Source: Pseudomonas psychrophila HA-4 (GTDB lineage: Bacteria; Pseudomonadota; Gammaproteobacteria; Pseudomonadales; Pseudomonadaceae). Taken from it: a stretch of 64,000 nucleotides of DNA. Below, in pieces: positions 34,533 to 43,557 of the stretch; the stretch's first letter is position 1, and the number at the start of each line of letters is the position of its first letter. The DNA lies in the NCBI RefSeq assembly GCF_000282975.1, contig NZ_ALJC01000025.1, positions 1-64,000 of the forward strand, read 5' to 3'. The notes beneath the pieces were generated by a model. The model was not told the origin of the DNA, did not search any database, and saw only the letters and a program-made list of their open reading frames with translations. A program made the translations under genes and the position numbers.

Positions 34533-36634
34533 GCAATCAGCCTTCTTTATCGGCACTGCTGGCCCCGCGTTCAATCGCGCTCGTCGGCGCCTCACAAGAC
34601 CCTACCCGCATCGGTGGACGGCCGCTGCGCTACCTGCGGGAGAGTGGTTACGCCGGTGCTGTTTACCCGGTTAACCCCAATCGTGAAAGCGTTCAGGGCT
34701 TGCCAGCCTATGCCTCGATTGCCAGCCTGCCGCAGGTGCCTGACGTCGCTCTATTGGCTGTACCGGCCGCCGCGACCTTGCAGGCTGTACGTGAGTGCGC
34801 TGAAAAGGGCGTTGGCGCGGCGATCGTCTTCTCGGCGGGTTTTGCAGAAGCCGACGATGGCGGACGGGCTGTCCAAGAGCAAATCAGTGCGATTGCCCGC
34901 GCATCAGGAATGCGCATTTTGGGTCCCAATTGCCTTGGCGTATTTAATGCGCGAGCCAACTACTACGGCACGTTCTCGGCTATTTTCGATGCGAGTTTTA
35001 TGCAGCCGGGGCCGCTGGCCATCGTCTCGCAGAGCGGCGCCTATGGGTCTCATCTGGCGCATTTAGCCCGTCAGCGTGGGCTGGGAATTAACTACTGGAT
35101 CACCACTGGCAACGAGTGCGATGTCGACGTGGCCGAAGCCCTCAGTTGGGTAGTCGAGCAGCCGGACGTCAAAGTGGTCATGGCATACGCCGAGGGCATC
35201 CGTAATCGTGAGCGCTTTTTGGCGGCGCTAGAGAAAGCGCGGCAAAACGAAGTCGCGATTGTCTTCATGAAAGTCGGTCGTTCGGCTGTCGGCGCCCATG
35301 CTGTGAGCTCGCACACAGCCGCTCTGGCTGGCTCGGACGCGGTGTTCGATGCCGTCCTGCGCCAATACGGCGTCTACCGCGCGCGCACCACGACTGAGCA
35401 GCTAGACGTGGCCTATGCCGCCGCTCGTGGGCGTTTCATCAGTGGTAATCGGTTGGGCATATTCACCCTTTCGGGTGGTTTCGGGATTCAGATGGCCGAC
35501 GATGCTGAAGCCGCCGGTCTGGCCGTGGCACCCATGCCCCCCGAGGCCCAGCAAACACTTAAAGCGCTGTTGCCCTATGCCTCGCCTAACAACCCGGTGG
35601 ACGCAACGGCCCAGGCGCTTACTGACTTGCCGCTGATGAGTCAGTTTATTCGGGCCATGCTCGACCAAGGCGGCTATGACCTGTTTACCGCCATTCTGGG
35701 CAGCGGCCCGGCCAGCCCAACGTTCGCAGACTCGCTGCGCCAAGCCATGCAGAAGGCCACCGAAGGCAATAACGAGTGTCTCAAGTGCCTGACTATGTCG
35801 GCACCTGCCGAGGTCGTGCGCAGTTACGAATCTCAGGGTTTTCTCGTTTACGAGGACGGCAGTGCGCTGATTAACGCGCTTGGGGCGCTGGTGAGCTTTC
35901 GTAAAAGCTTCGACATGGCCCGGCAGGCGCGTGTGGCACCCGCCAATGTGCCTGCTATTAACATCCCCAAGCGTGCCATGAGCGAACACGAGGCCAAGTC
36001 GTTGCTGGCCCAAGCCGGGATTCCTTTCCCGCCCGAGGTACTGATTGCCCCTGGCGCTGACCCGTCTCCGGTGGCTCGCGATTTGGGGTTCCCCTTGGTC
36101 ATGAAAATTTCCTCGGCAGACCTTCCGCACAAAACCGAAGTGGGCGGCGTTCGGCTGCACCTTAAGGACGAGCAGCAAGTGCGTGACGCCATGACGCACA
36201 TGCTCGCGGAGGTTCGCACCCAGGCACCCGCCGCGCAGATCGATGGTGTCACCCTTGCGCCTATGGCCAGCGGCGGGGTGGAGACTATTGTCGGTGTCTT
36301 CATCGACCCGGTCATGGGGCCGATGGTGATGTTCGGGCTAGGCGGGGTTTTTGTGGAAGTTCTTAAGGACGTGACCTTCCGTGTGGCGCCTTTTGATTCA
36401 ACCGAGGCGTTGCGCATGATCCGTGAAATTCGCGGCTTCGCACTGCTTGAGGGGGTTCGAGGTGCGCCGCCTTCGGACATCAATGCGCTGGCCGTGCTGT
36501 TGGCACAGCTGTCGCAGTTTGCGGCCAACCATGCCGAGCAGATTGAAAGTATTGATCTGAACCCTGTGCGGGTGTTGGAGCAGGGCAAAGGGTTGGTAGT
36601 CCTGGATGCACTGATTGTGGCTGCCGCTGGTTGA
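34529..36634 (+). CDS. ADP-forming acyl-CoA synthetase (acetate--CoA ligase family)
   Basis: A 701-aa single-chain NDP-forming acyl-CoA synthetase. The N-terminal CoA-binding Rossmann domain (SIALVGASQDPTRIGGRPL), ligase domains with AIVSQSGAYGSHLAHLARQ and the phospho-histidine loop SSHTAALAGSD (candidate His262), and the C-terminal ATP-grasp part (MSEHEAKSLLAQAGIPFPPE ... KISSADLPHKTEVGG) are all present. Relatives activate acetate, pimelate-like or feruloyl acids and work reversibly. It gives the cluster a second, different CoA-activating enzyme. It is translationally coupled to the lactonase-type gene, so it may activate the acid that enzyme releases. Confidence 0.88.
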   Translation: MSNQPSLSALLAPRSIALVGASQDPTRIGGRPLRYLRESGYAGAVYPVNPNRESVQGLPAYASIASLPQVPDVALLAVPAAATLQAVRECAEKGVGAAIVFSAGFAEADDGGRAVQEQISAIARASGMRILGPNCLGVFNARANYYGTFSAIFDASFMQPGPLAIVSQSGAYGSHLAHLARQRGLGINYWITTGNECDVDVAEALSWVVEQPDVKVVMAYAEGIRNRERFLAALEKARQNEVAIVFMKVGRSAVGAHAVSSHTAALAGSDAVFDAVLRQYGVYRARTTTEQLDVAYAAARGRFISGNRLGIFTLSGGFGIQMADDAEAAGLAVAPMPPEAQQTLKALLPYASPNNPVDATAQALTDLPLMSQFIRAMLDQGGYDLFTAILGSGPASPTFADSLRQAMQKATEGNNECLKCLTMSAPAEVVRSYESQGFLVYEDGSALINALGALVSFRKSFDMARQARVAPANVPAINIPKRAMSEHEAKSLLAQAGIPFPPEVLIAPGADPSPVARDLGFPLVMKISSADLPHKTEVGGVRLHLKDEQQVRDAMTHMLAEVRTQAPAAQIDGVTLAPMASGGVETIVGVFIDPVMGPMVMFGLGGVFVEVLKDVTFRVAPFDSTEALRMIREIRGFALLEGVRGAPPSDINALAVLLAQLSQFAANHAEQIESIDLNPVRVLEQGKGLVVLDALIVAAAG

Positions 36635-36771
36635 GTCCATCGGGCTTGCTTTATTACCACTATGAATCGTTTGCGCCGGGCACTGTATTGACTGCACCGG
36701 CGAGTAGAAAAGACGGATTAGGTTCACGCCTTGCGCGAACCCGACACACTCAAAAACCGGAGATTGCCTGT

Positions 36772-37323
36772 ATGTCTATCGATCAGGAAGTACACGCCTT
36801 GGCCGCCGGATGTTTGCCACCGCACGTGTTGAACACCCATGTCGACCCTTCAGCCTTCAAGCTATCGATGCGCCAGATCGCTTCGCCGGTGGGGATCATC
36901 ACGACCCGCCACGGCAGTTTACGCAATGGCCTGACGGCTACCTCGATCTGTTCGGTGTCGATGGAGCCACCCACCATGTTGGTGTGTGTCAACCGCAATG
37001 CCAGTGCCGAAAAGACCATCGCCGAAAGCGGCGCGTTTGCTATCAACATGTTGACGGACGCCCAGCATGGCGTGGCTCGACTGTTTTCAACCCCCAAGCT
37101 GTGCCCGGAAGACCGTTTTGCCGGGGCGCAATGGAGCGAAATGGTGACCGGTGCACCGATTCTGGAAGGTGCCGTTGCCACGTTCGACTGTGTGGTGCAG
37201 GCGTGTATTTCTTCCGGCAGCCACAACCTTTACATCGGTCGGGTTATTGCGACGCGGTCGTTGGATCAAGACATTTTGCTCTACCGCGACGGCTCGTTCC
37301 GCCGACTCGAATCCTCCAACTGA
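36772..37323 (+). CDS. Flavin reductase family protein
   Basis: A 183-aa split-barrel flavin reductase of the HpaC type: MRQIASPVGIITTRHGSLRNGLTATSICSVSMEPPTMLVCVN, SGAFAINML, and the final SHNLYIGRVIA with the conserved His. It reduces FMN or FAD with NAD(P)H and hands it to a two-component monooxygenase, most likely the luciferase-like enzyme at 40207-41277. I chose the ATG at 36772 because GGAG precedes it and the upstream in-frame extension to 36631 looks non-coding. Confidence 0.87.
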   Translation: MSIDQEVHALAAGCLPPHVLNTHVDPSAFKLSMRQIASPVGIITTRHGSLRNGLTATSICSVSMEPPTMLVCVNRNASAEKTIAESGAFAINMLTDAQHGVARLFSTPKLCPEDRFAGAQWSEMVTGAPILEGAVATFDCVVQACISSGSHNLYIGRVIATRSLDQDILLYRDGSFRRLESSN

Positions 37324-37345
37324 AGTACCCGTACACGGGGGCTCT

Positions 37346-38902
37346 ATGACACAACAAGAAAAAGTAGTGGTCATCACCGGCGCTGCTGGCGGCATTGGCC
37401 GAGCGCTATGCGAGGGGTTTGTCGCTGATGGGTACCGCGTGGCGGCAGTCGATCGGGACGGCGTGGCCTTACACGCGCTGATGATGCAGTTGGGGGCAGG
37501 GCACCAGGGTTTTACCTGCGATCTGAGCAGTGAAGCGCAAATCGTCGAATCGGTGGGGCGCATTGCCAGCCACTTTGGGCGTATCGATGTGTTGGTCAAT
37601 AACGCAGCGGTTGGGCCCACCATGGAATCGACTGCGCAGACCAGCGTCGAGGGCTTTGAGCAAGCGTTGGCAGTCAACGCGGTCGGCCCCATGCTGATGG
37701 CCCGTGAAGTGTCGCGCTACATGGGCGATACGGGCGGCGCGATAGTCAACGTCGCGAGCTTGGCGGGGTTGATCGCCAACCCCCGACGCAACGCTTACGC
37801 CGCGTCGAAAGCAGCGGTGCTCAGCATGACCCGCTCTCTGGCGTGCGAGTGGGCGCATCGGCGGATTCGGGTTGTGGCGGTCGCCCCGGGTTATGTCATG
37901 ACACCGATGGTGGCCGATCTAGAGCGTGACGGCAAAGTCGACCTGAGCCGCGCCCGTCAGCGAATCCCCATGGGGCGGCTTGCTCGCCCTGATGAAATCG
38001 CCGCTGCGGTGCGTTTTTTGGCGTCTGCGCGTGCGGGTTATATCACCGGTACCGAACTCATTGTCGATGGCGGCTGGGCGTGTTTTAACCAGCCAGGAGA
38101 CGCACACCCGAGCGTCCCTCTACCGCCAGTAGCTGAAAGCCAGCGAGATGTCAGCCAGTCGGGGCCGCGGGTCGTTGTGGTGACGGGTGGTGGTCGGGGA
38201 ATCGGCGCCGAGATTGCGCGTAGCTTCCGTGGTCATGGTGACCACGTGATCGTGCTGGACCAAGAGGCAGGTGACATGCACCTCGACCTGCGCTCAGAAC
38301 ATGCCGTCTGCGAGGCCTTTGCAGGTATCGTCGAACGCTTCGGGCGCATCGATGTGCTGATCAACAACGCCGCGGTTGCCGACACGTTCATGCCCGCTGA
38401 AGAGCAGGGCAGCGACTACCTGATGAACATTCTTAACACCAACCTGACCGCGGCCTTTGTGTGCAGCCGTGAAGCCCTCAAACGAATGCCGGGTAACGGT
38501 TCTGTGATTATCAACCTGGGGTCGATCAATTCGTTTCGCCCGTTTGCCCCACGCCATGCCTACGGTGCTTCAAAGGCCGGACTTGAAATGCTCAGTCGCT
38601 GCCAAGCCGCCGAACTGGCTGAGCAAGGTGTGCGAGTCGTCACACTGGCGCCGGGATACATACACACCGCTGGTACTGCCGAGCTTGAGGCTGGCGGGCG
38701 TATCGATGCCAACCTGATTCGACGGCGCATCCCGCTGGGGCGCTTCGGCCAGCCGCAAGACATCGCTGATGCGGCGCTGTTTCTGGCGTCTGGCGAGGCG
38801 TCTTACATCAACGGTTCCACCCTGTATGTGGATGGCGGCTGGACGGCGTTCAGCAATGCAGGGGATGCCGCCATCCTGAGCCATGAGGAGCACAGCGCAT
38901 GA
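37346..38902 (+). CDS. Tandem SDR-SDR fusion dehydrogenase
   Basis: A 518-aa protein with two complete classical SDR domains in one chain. Domain 1 (about 1-245) has TGAAGGIG at 11-18, VLVNNAA and the YAASK catalytic pair at Tyr151/Lys155. Domain 2 (about 274-515) has TGGGRGIG at 280-287, VLINNAA and YGASK at Tyr406/Lys410. Each ends with the usual VDGGW. A linker of about 28 residues joins them. Both look active and NAD-type (VDRDG; LDQEA after the second strand). It may catalyse two successive oxidations or form an internal dimer. The next gene overlaps by 4 nt. Confidence 0.88.
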   Translation: MTQQEKVVVITGAAGGIGRALCEGFVADGYRVAAVDRDGVALHALMMQLGAGHQGFTCDLSSEAQIVESVGRIASHFGRIDVLVNNAAVGPTMESTAQTSVEGFEQALAVNAVGPMLMAREVSRYMGDTGGAIVNVASLAGLIANPRRNAYAASKAAVLSMTRSLACEWAHRRIRVVAVAPGYVMTPMVADLERDGKVDLSRARQRIPMGRLARPDEIAAAVRFLASARAGYITGTELIVDGGWACFNQPGDAHPSVPLPPVAESQRDVSQSGPRVVVVTGGGRGIGAEIARSFRGHGDHVIVLDQEAGDMHLDLRSEHAVCEAFAGIVERFGRIDVLINNAAVADTFMPAEEQGSDYLMNILNTNLTAAFVCSREALKRMPGNGSVIINLGSINSFRPFAPRHAYGASKAGLEMLSRCQAAELAEQGVRVVTLAPGYIHTAGTAELEAGGRIDANLIRRRIPLGRFGQPQDIADAALFLASGEASYINGSTLYVDGGWTAFSNAGDAAILSHEEHSA

Positions 38903-39195
38903 TTCTTGAGTTCAACAACGACAGCGGCCTTTCGGTGAGCGAGCCGGATGACTTTAAGGCGTTCAAGTTGCGTATCAGTGGATGCGCGCCAGGCGATAAA
39001 CCGGTGATTGAGGGGGTTCGCTATCTGCCCGATGAGCATGCTTACATCGATCAAGCTCAAGTGATTCAGGCCGTCGGCGCCCACGCCAATGCCGACTGGC
39101 ACGCAGGGTTCATGGCGATGCTTGAAGCCGCATCGAAGTACGGCTGGGTTGAGCCTGGCACGCAGGCTATCAAGGCGCACATCCAATGGACATGA
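38899..39195 (+). CDS. Small unknown protein of the catabolic operon
   Basis: A 98-aa soluble, acidic protein with no signal peptide or membrane segment (MILEFNNDSGLSVSEPDDF ... GWVEPGTQAIKAHIQWT). It has a conserved-looking centre, EGVRYLPDEHAYIDQAQVIQAV. I recognise no family. Its start overlaps the SDR fusion and its stop overlaps the PaaG-like gene (both ATGA-type), so it is translated as part of the operon and is very likely real. An accessory or chaperone-like role for a neighbouring enzyme is possible. Confidence 0.75.
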   Translation: MILEFNNDSGLSVSEPDDFKAFKLRISGCAPGDKPVIEGVRYLPDEHAYIDQAQVIQAVGAHANADWHAGFMAMLEAASKYGWVEPGTQAIKAHIQWT

Positions 39196-39980
39196 CTCTC
39201 CCTGTGGTACTCGTGCGTAAAGCGGCTGGTGTTACCGTCATAACGCTTAACCGTCCCGACAAGCTCAATGCCTGCACTGTGGCGATGCTCGAAGCCCTGT
39301 TGACGGCGTTGCAAGAGGCGTTTGCCGATTGTGCGTGTCGCGTTGTCGTGCTGACGGGAGCCGGGCGTGGCTTTTGTGCAGGTCAGGATCTGAATGAGCG
39401 AAAGCCGGTGCCGGGGCAATTGCCTGACCTTGGAGCCTCATTGATCGAGCATTACAACCCGGTCGTGCAGGCCATCCGCAGTGCTGAAAAACCAGTGGTG
39501 TGCGCGGTCAATGGTGTCGCCGCCGGTGCCGGCGCGAACATCGCCTTGGCGTGCGACATTGTGTTGGCATCGCGAACGGCGCGGTTCATCCAGGCGTTTG
39601 CCCGCCTTGGCCTTGGGCCTGATGCAGGCGGTAGCTGGTTTTTGCCGCGCTTGATCGGTGATGCCCGCGCCCGCGCCATTGCTTTGTTGGCTCAACCTGT
39701 AAGTGCCGAACAAGCGCATGCCTGGGGCATGATCTGGCAAGTGGTTGAAGCTGATGAGCTGATGACCACGGCAGAGAACCTGGCTGTTGAATTGACCACC
39801 CGCGCACCGGGCTCGATGGCAGCCATCAAACGGGCTTACCAAGCGTCGGCTGAACATACCTTGGAAGAGCAACTGGCCCTTGAAGTACACCTGCAACGCG
39901 ATGCAGGGCATAGCGCTGATTACGCCATTGGCGTAAGTGCCTTTTTACGCGGGGAGCCACCGGTTTTTATCGGTCGTTAA
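39192..39980 (+). CDS. PaaG-like enoyl-CoA isomerase
   Basis: A 262-aa crotonase-fold enzyme resembling PaaG (1,2-epoxyphenylacetyl-CoA isomerase): GAGRGFCAGQDLNERKP, GVAAGAGANIALACDIVLAS, FARLGLGPDAGGSWFLPRLIG and EQAHAWGMIWQVVE. Both classical hydratase glutamates are replaced (GAGAN and QAF in place of GGGxE and QPE), as in PaaG, which supports isomerase chemistry. ATG at 39192 overlaps the preceding stop; an ATG 6 nt earlier is also possible. It could shift a double bond or rearrange a ring epoxide. No PaaABCDE epoxidase is present nearby. Confidence 0.85.
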   Translation: MTLPVVLVRKAAGVTVITLNRPDKLNACTVAMLEALLTALQEAFADCACRVVVLTGAGRGFCAGQDLNERKPVPGQLPDLGASLIEHYNPVVQAIRSAEKPVVCAVNGVAAGAGANIALACDIVLASRTARFIQAFARLGLGPDAGGSWFLPRLIGDARARAIALLAQPVSAEQAHAWGMIWQVVEADELMTTAENLAVELTTRAPGSMAAIKRAYQASAEHTLEEQLALEVHLQRDAGHSADYAIGVSAFLRGEPPVFIGR

Positions 39981-40206
39981 ACGCTTTATCACGTATCTGA
40001 ATCTGCGCGGCTGCACGGTTAATTGTTGGAATAGCCAGCCATAGCTCACGTAGACTTAATCACGATAAAGACCCCATTAATAACACTAACTAACAGACTC
40101 AATAACCGTCTGTAAGTGTGGGTATGGAACTGAACTATTAGTTGATATTTGTTCGCCGTTTAACACTGTCCATCTTTGCAACCAACAATTATAAAAGGGC
40201 CTGCAC

Positions 40207-41277
40207 ATGGAATTTGGAACTTTCATCCTCGCCGCTCAGCGCGGTTACCATCAAACGTCTGAACATGTGATTCGTCACTCTATAGAACAAGCCATCGCTT
40301 CCGAGAAAGCGGGCTTCCATACCGCTTGGTTCGCCGAGCATCACTTCAATAATTACAGCCTAGTACCTTCACCGCTCATGATGGTGGCCGCCTTGTCCGG
40401 CCTCACCCGCACCATTCGCCTGGGCACGGCGGTGTGCGTGCTGCCGCTGTACCAACCGCAACGCCTACTGTCCGAGATCGGCTTTGCCGATATTGTGTCC
40501 AATGGTCGCCTTGAGCTGGGCGTGGGGTCGGGGTATCAACAATTTGAGTTCGAACGTTTCGGCGTCGATGTCAGCAATGCCCCTCAGGTGTTTTCCGAGT
40601 ACCTGGATATTCTGCAAAAAGGCCTCAAGCAGCCGATTTTCGAACATGACGGTGAACACCTGAAAATCCCGCCCACGGCTATCTCAGTACGCACCGTGCA
40701 GCAGCCCGGACCGCCGATCTGGCTGGCCGCGGGCTCGCCCCGCAGCATGGCTCGTGCCTATCGCGAAGGTCACAACTTGTTCGTGACGGCTTTTCATGAC
40801 GGTATTGAAATGGTGCAAACCCTGCGCGAGAGCCTTGAAAGCGCTGCCGCGAGTGAGGGTAAGCAGGTGACGGATGCACGTGTCGCCTTGCTGCGGTGCT
40901 GCTTTGCTAGCGACAACGAAAGCGAAATCAACAGTTACTTGGACAACGCCCGTTACCAGCGGCGCCTTTCCGAAGCCTTACAGAAGCGCCGCCAGCAAAG
41001 CAGCGATGGCTACCTGATGCAGGAAATGCCGACCGAGAAAGACCTGTCGTTCGAGCAAATGCGCAAGAACATGCCGATTGGCAGTGTGAATTATGTGATC
41101 GATAAATTGCTGGAAGAAATAGACGTACTCAAGCCCGATCAAATTGCCGTGCAAACACAGCTGGGCGACTTTGACGAGAAAACCATGCTGCGTCAGATCG
41201 AGTTGTGGGGTGAGACCATCATTCCTGCCGTCAATAAGGCATTGGCTAACAGCGGGCGCACTATTGTCCCGGCATGA
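40207..41277 (+). CDS. Luciferase-like FMN-dependent monooxygenase
   Basis: A 356-aa TIM-barrel flavin monooxygenase of the bacterial luciferase class: MEFGTFILAAQRGYHQ, TAWFAEHHFNNYSLVPSPL, TIRLGTAVCVLPLYQP and NGRLELGVGSGYQQFEFERFG. It uses FMNH2 supplied by a reductase, probably the HpaC-type gene at 36772-37323. Hydroxylation or Baeyer-Villiger ring oxygenation are the known options for such enzymes; the adjacent lactonase-type protein favours the latter, as inference. A 226-nt gap before it, with AAAAGGGCC near the start, suggests its own promoter. Confidence 0.87.
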   Translation: MEFGTFILAAQRGYHQTSEHVIRHSIEQAIASEKAGFHTAWFAEHHFNNYSLVPSPLMMVAALSGLTRTIRLGTAVCVLPLYQPQRLLSEIGFADIVSNGRLELGVGSGYQQFEFERFGVDVSNAPQVFSEYLDILQKGLKQPIFEHDGEHLKIPPTAISVRTVQQPGPPIWLAAGSPRSMARAYREGHNLFVTAFHDGIEMVQTLRESLESAAASEGKQVTDARVALLRCCFASDNESEINSYLDNARYQRRLSEALQKRRQQSSDGYLMQEMPTEKDLSFEQMRKNMPIGSVNYVIDKLLEEIDVLKPDQIAVQTQLGDFDEKTMLRQIELWGETIIPAVNKALANSGRTIVPA

Positions 41278-41406
41278 CAATGGTTAGCGGGCGTGGGCAA
41301 ACATTGCACCATGTCCGCGTTTAGCGCAGGCGTTTCAAACGGTGATTTACATAATAAAGGCACATTGTCTTTACTTAGCGCTGCACCAATCAGTGAGATA
41401 AAAATA

Positions 41407-42702
41407 ATGATAAAAAATCTTAGGTGGGTGATTGTTTTATTGCTGTTGCTTTTATATGTCATCAATTATTTGGACCGCGTTGCGCTGTCGATTGTTTTAC
41501 CGCTGGTTGAGGCTGACCTTAATTTGTCACCGGAACAGTTCGGGATCATCTTCGGCGCCTTCTTTCTTGGCTATGCCATCTTTAACTTTCTCGGTGGCAT
41601 TGCTGCTGACCGCTTTGGTTCGCTTTGGGTGCTGGGCGCGGCGGTGGCGTTATGGTCAGTGTTCTGTGGCCTGACTGCAATCGCCACCGGGTTTTGGTCG
41701 ATGCTGATCCTGCGCATTCTGTTCGGTATGGCTGAAGGTCCGATCTCGGCCGCAGCGAACAAGATGGTTAATGCTTGGTTCCCCAGGCGTCAAGTGGCGA
41801 CAGCGGTGGGCCTGGTGTGTGCTGGATCCCCCTTGGGTGGCGCTGTTGCCGGGCCGATTGTCGGTTACTTGGCGGTGTCCTTTGGCTGGCGGCTGTCGTT
41901 CGTCATCATTGCCGCCATTGGCTTTGTCTGGCTTTGTTTCTGGATCTACTTGGCAGCCGATGCCCCAGAGAAAAGCAAGCGAGTGACTGAGGCTGAAAAA
42001 GCCCAGATAGAGCAATGGAAACGTGAAGAGGTCGTGTCACTCAAGGGTGTCGTTGAACCGCGTCGGTCCATGTGGTCATACATCAAACTCCCGGCCATTC
42101 TCGGCACCTCCTTTGCCTTTTTCGCATCCAACTACACCCTGTTTTTCTTCCTGAGTTGGTTCCCGACCTATTTGATGAAGGCCCATGGCCTAAACATCAA
42201 GGAAATGGCCTTGGCCACAGTGATTCCTTGGGTGGTTGGCTTCATCGGCATGACCATCGGCGGAGTGCTGTCTGACTTTGTCCTGCGCAAGACCGGAAAA
42301 CCGGTGCTGGCACGCAAAATTGTGATGGTCACTTGCCTCGGCTGTGCGGCTCTATGCGTCGGTTTGTCGGGTTTTGTAACCACGTTGTATGCGGCCGTAG
42401 GATTGATGTCCATGGCGCTATTTCTGCTCTACACCGCTGGGCCGTCCTATTGGTCGGTGGTGCTGGATAACGTCGACAAAAACTCGGTGGGTTCTGTTAC
42501 CGGTTTCTTGCACCTATGCGGCAGTTTGGCCGGCATGGTTGGGCCGGTTGTCACGGGTTTTATTGTTCAGCAGACTGGCAAGTTCGACAGCGCTTTTCTG
42601 ATGGCTGGTTGCGTCTCGCTGACCGGCGCCGTGGTGTTGTTTTTCCTGCTGCGTGAGCCGCGGATCAAGTCGGCGCCTATGGTTCCCGGCGAAGCAGTCT
42701 AA
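41407..42702 (+). CDS. MFS transporter, anion:cation symporter type
   Basis: A 431-aa, 12-helix major-facilitator protein of the ACS group: YVINYLDRVALSIVLPLVEADL in helix 1, GIAADRFGSLWVL after helix 2, RILFGMAEGPISAAANKMVNAWFPRRQ and GGVLSDFVLRKTGKP. ACS transporters import organic anions such as sugar acids, phthalate or tartrate-like compounds with protons. It probably imports the cluster's carboxylate substrate. I chose ATG 41407 (a charged start MIKNLRW before helix 1); the upstream in-frame stretch looks like leader DNA. A terminator follows. Confidence 0.87.
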   Translation: MIKNLRWVIVLLLLLLYVINYLDRVALSIVLPLVEADLNLSPEQFGIIFGAFFLGYAIFNFLGGIAADRFGSLWVLGAAVALWSVFCGLTAIATGFWSMLILRILFGMAEGPISAAANKMVNAWFPRRQVATAVGLVCAGSPLGGAVAGPIVGYLAVSFGWRLSFVIIAAIGFVWLCFWIYLAADAPEKSKRVTEAEKAQIEQWKREEVVSLKGVVEPRRSMWSYIKLPAILGTSFAFFASNYTLFFFLSWFPTYLMKAHGLNIKEMALATVIPWVVGFIGMTIGGVLSDFVLRKTGKPVLARKIVMVTCLGCAALCVGLSGFVTTLYAAVGLMSMALFLLYTAGPSYWSVVLDNVDKNSVGSVTGFLHLCGSLAGMVGPVVTGFIVQQTGKFDSAFLMAGCVSLTGAVVLFFLLREPRIKSAPMVPGEAV

Positions 42703-42711
42703 CGCTTGTTC

Positions 42712-42745
42712 ATGGCTGTCCCGTCCGGGGCAGCCATCCTTCTTT
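42712..42745 (+). terminator. Intrinsic terminator after MFS gene
   Basis: ATGGCTG-T-CCC pairs with GGG-CAGCCAT across a GTCCG loop and is followed by CCTTCTTTT. It separates the MFS gene from the crotonase operon that begins 26 nt later, so it could also attenuate read-through. Confidence 0.65.
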
Positions 42746-42770
42746 TACATGGCATGGCAGGGTATTGAAA

Positions 42771-43556
42771 ATGTCCACTCCTGTTCCTGACGTGGTCACG
42801 GCCACGGTTCAATCCGATGGTGTCGCGCTGGTGTTGATCCATCGTCCTGACGTGAAAAATGCCCTCAACCTTGAAGTGCGGCAACGCTTGGCTCAGGTGT
42901 TTTTGGACCTTGCAGCGGATGAAGCCGTCAAGGCAATCGTCCTGACGGGAGGCCAGCAGTGCTTTGTCGCCGGCGCAGATGTGCGCGAATTTGCTGATGC
43001 CTCGCCGGTGCAGATGTACCTGCGCCACACCGAACGCCTGTGGCAAGCCATCAGTCAATGCCCCAAACCTGTGATTGCAGCCGTCAACGGCCTTGCGCTG
43101 GGCGGTGGCTGCGAACTGGCCATGCATTGCGACATCATTATCGCGGGGCGTCAGGCGCGTTTTGCGCAGCCCGAAGTCAAGCTGGGGCTGATGCCAGGTG
43201 CGGGTGGCACTCAGCGTTTAATCCGTGCGGTTGGCAAGTTCCAGGCAATGCGTATGTTGCTCAGCGGTTGTCAGGTAAGTGCTGCTGAAGCGCTGGCCAT
43301 GGGCATGCTCAGTGAAGTGGTCGACGACGATAAAACGCTGGAGCGCGCGTTAGCCCTGGCGGCCGAGATTGCACGCTTGCCGCGCCTGGCAGTGGAGCAG
43401 ATTAAGGAAGTGACTTTGCTAGGCGCGCAGATGCCGCTAGAGGGCGCCTTAGCCCTTGAGCGCAAAGCATTTCAGTTGCTATTCGACACCCGCGATCAGA
43501 AGGAAGGCGCGCAGGCGTTTCTGCAAAAACGGTCTGCGCAATTTCAGGGAGCGTGA
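42771..43556 (+). CDS. Enoyl-CoA hydratase (PaaF-like)
   Basis: A 261-aa crotonase-fold hydratase. Both catalytic glutamates are in place: ALGGGCELAMHCDI and [21 protein letters not shown]. The oxyanion segment GADVREFAD and the C-terminal AFLQKRSAQFQGA complete the pattern. It adds water to a 2-enoyl-CoA to give the 3-hydroxyacyl-CoA used by the next gene. The ATG at 42771 is used; the in-frame TTG 6 nt earlier is less likely. One base separates its stop from the next start. Confidence 0.9.
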   Translation: MSTPVPDVVTATVQSDGVALVLIHRPDVKNALNLEVRQRLAQVFLDLAADEAVKAIVLTGGQQCFVAGADVREFADASPVQMYLRHTERLWQAISQCPKPVIAAVNGLALGGGCELAMHCDIIIAGRQARFAQPEVKLGLMPGAGGTQRLIRAVGKFQAMRMLLSGCQVSAAEALAMGMLSEVVDDDKTLERALALAAEIARLPRLAVEQIKEVTLLGAQMPLEGALALERKAFQLLFDTRDQKEGAQAFLQKRSAQFQGA

Positions 43557-43557
43557 C

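Noticed and set aside
35402-36199. Leftward 265-codon frame opposite the ADP-forming synthetase
   Set aside because: No ribosome-binding site or domain; explained by codon bias of the real gene.
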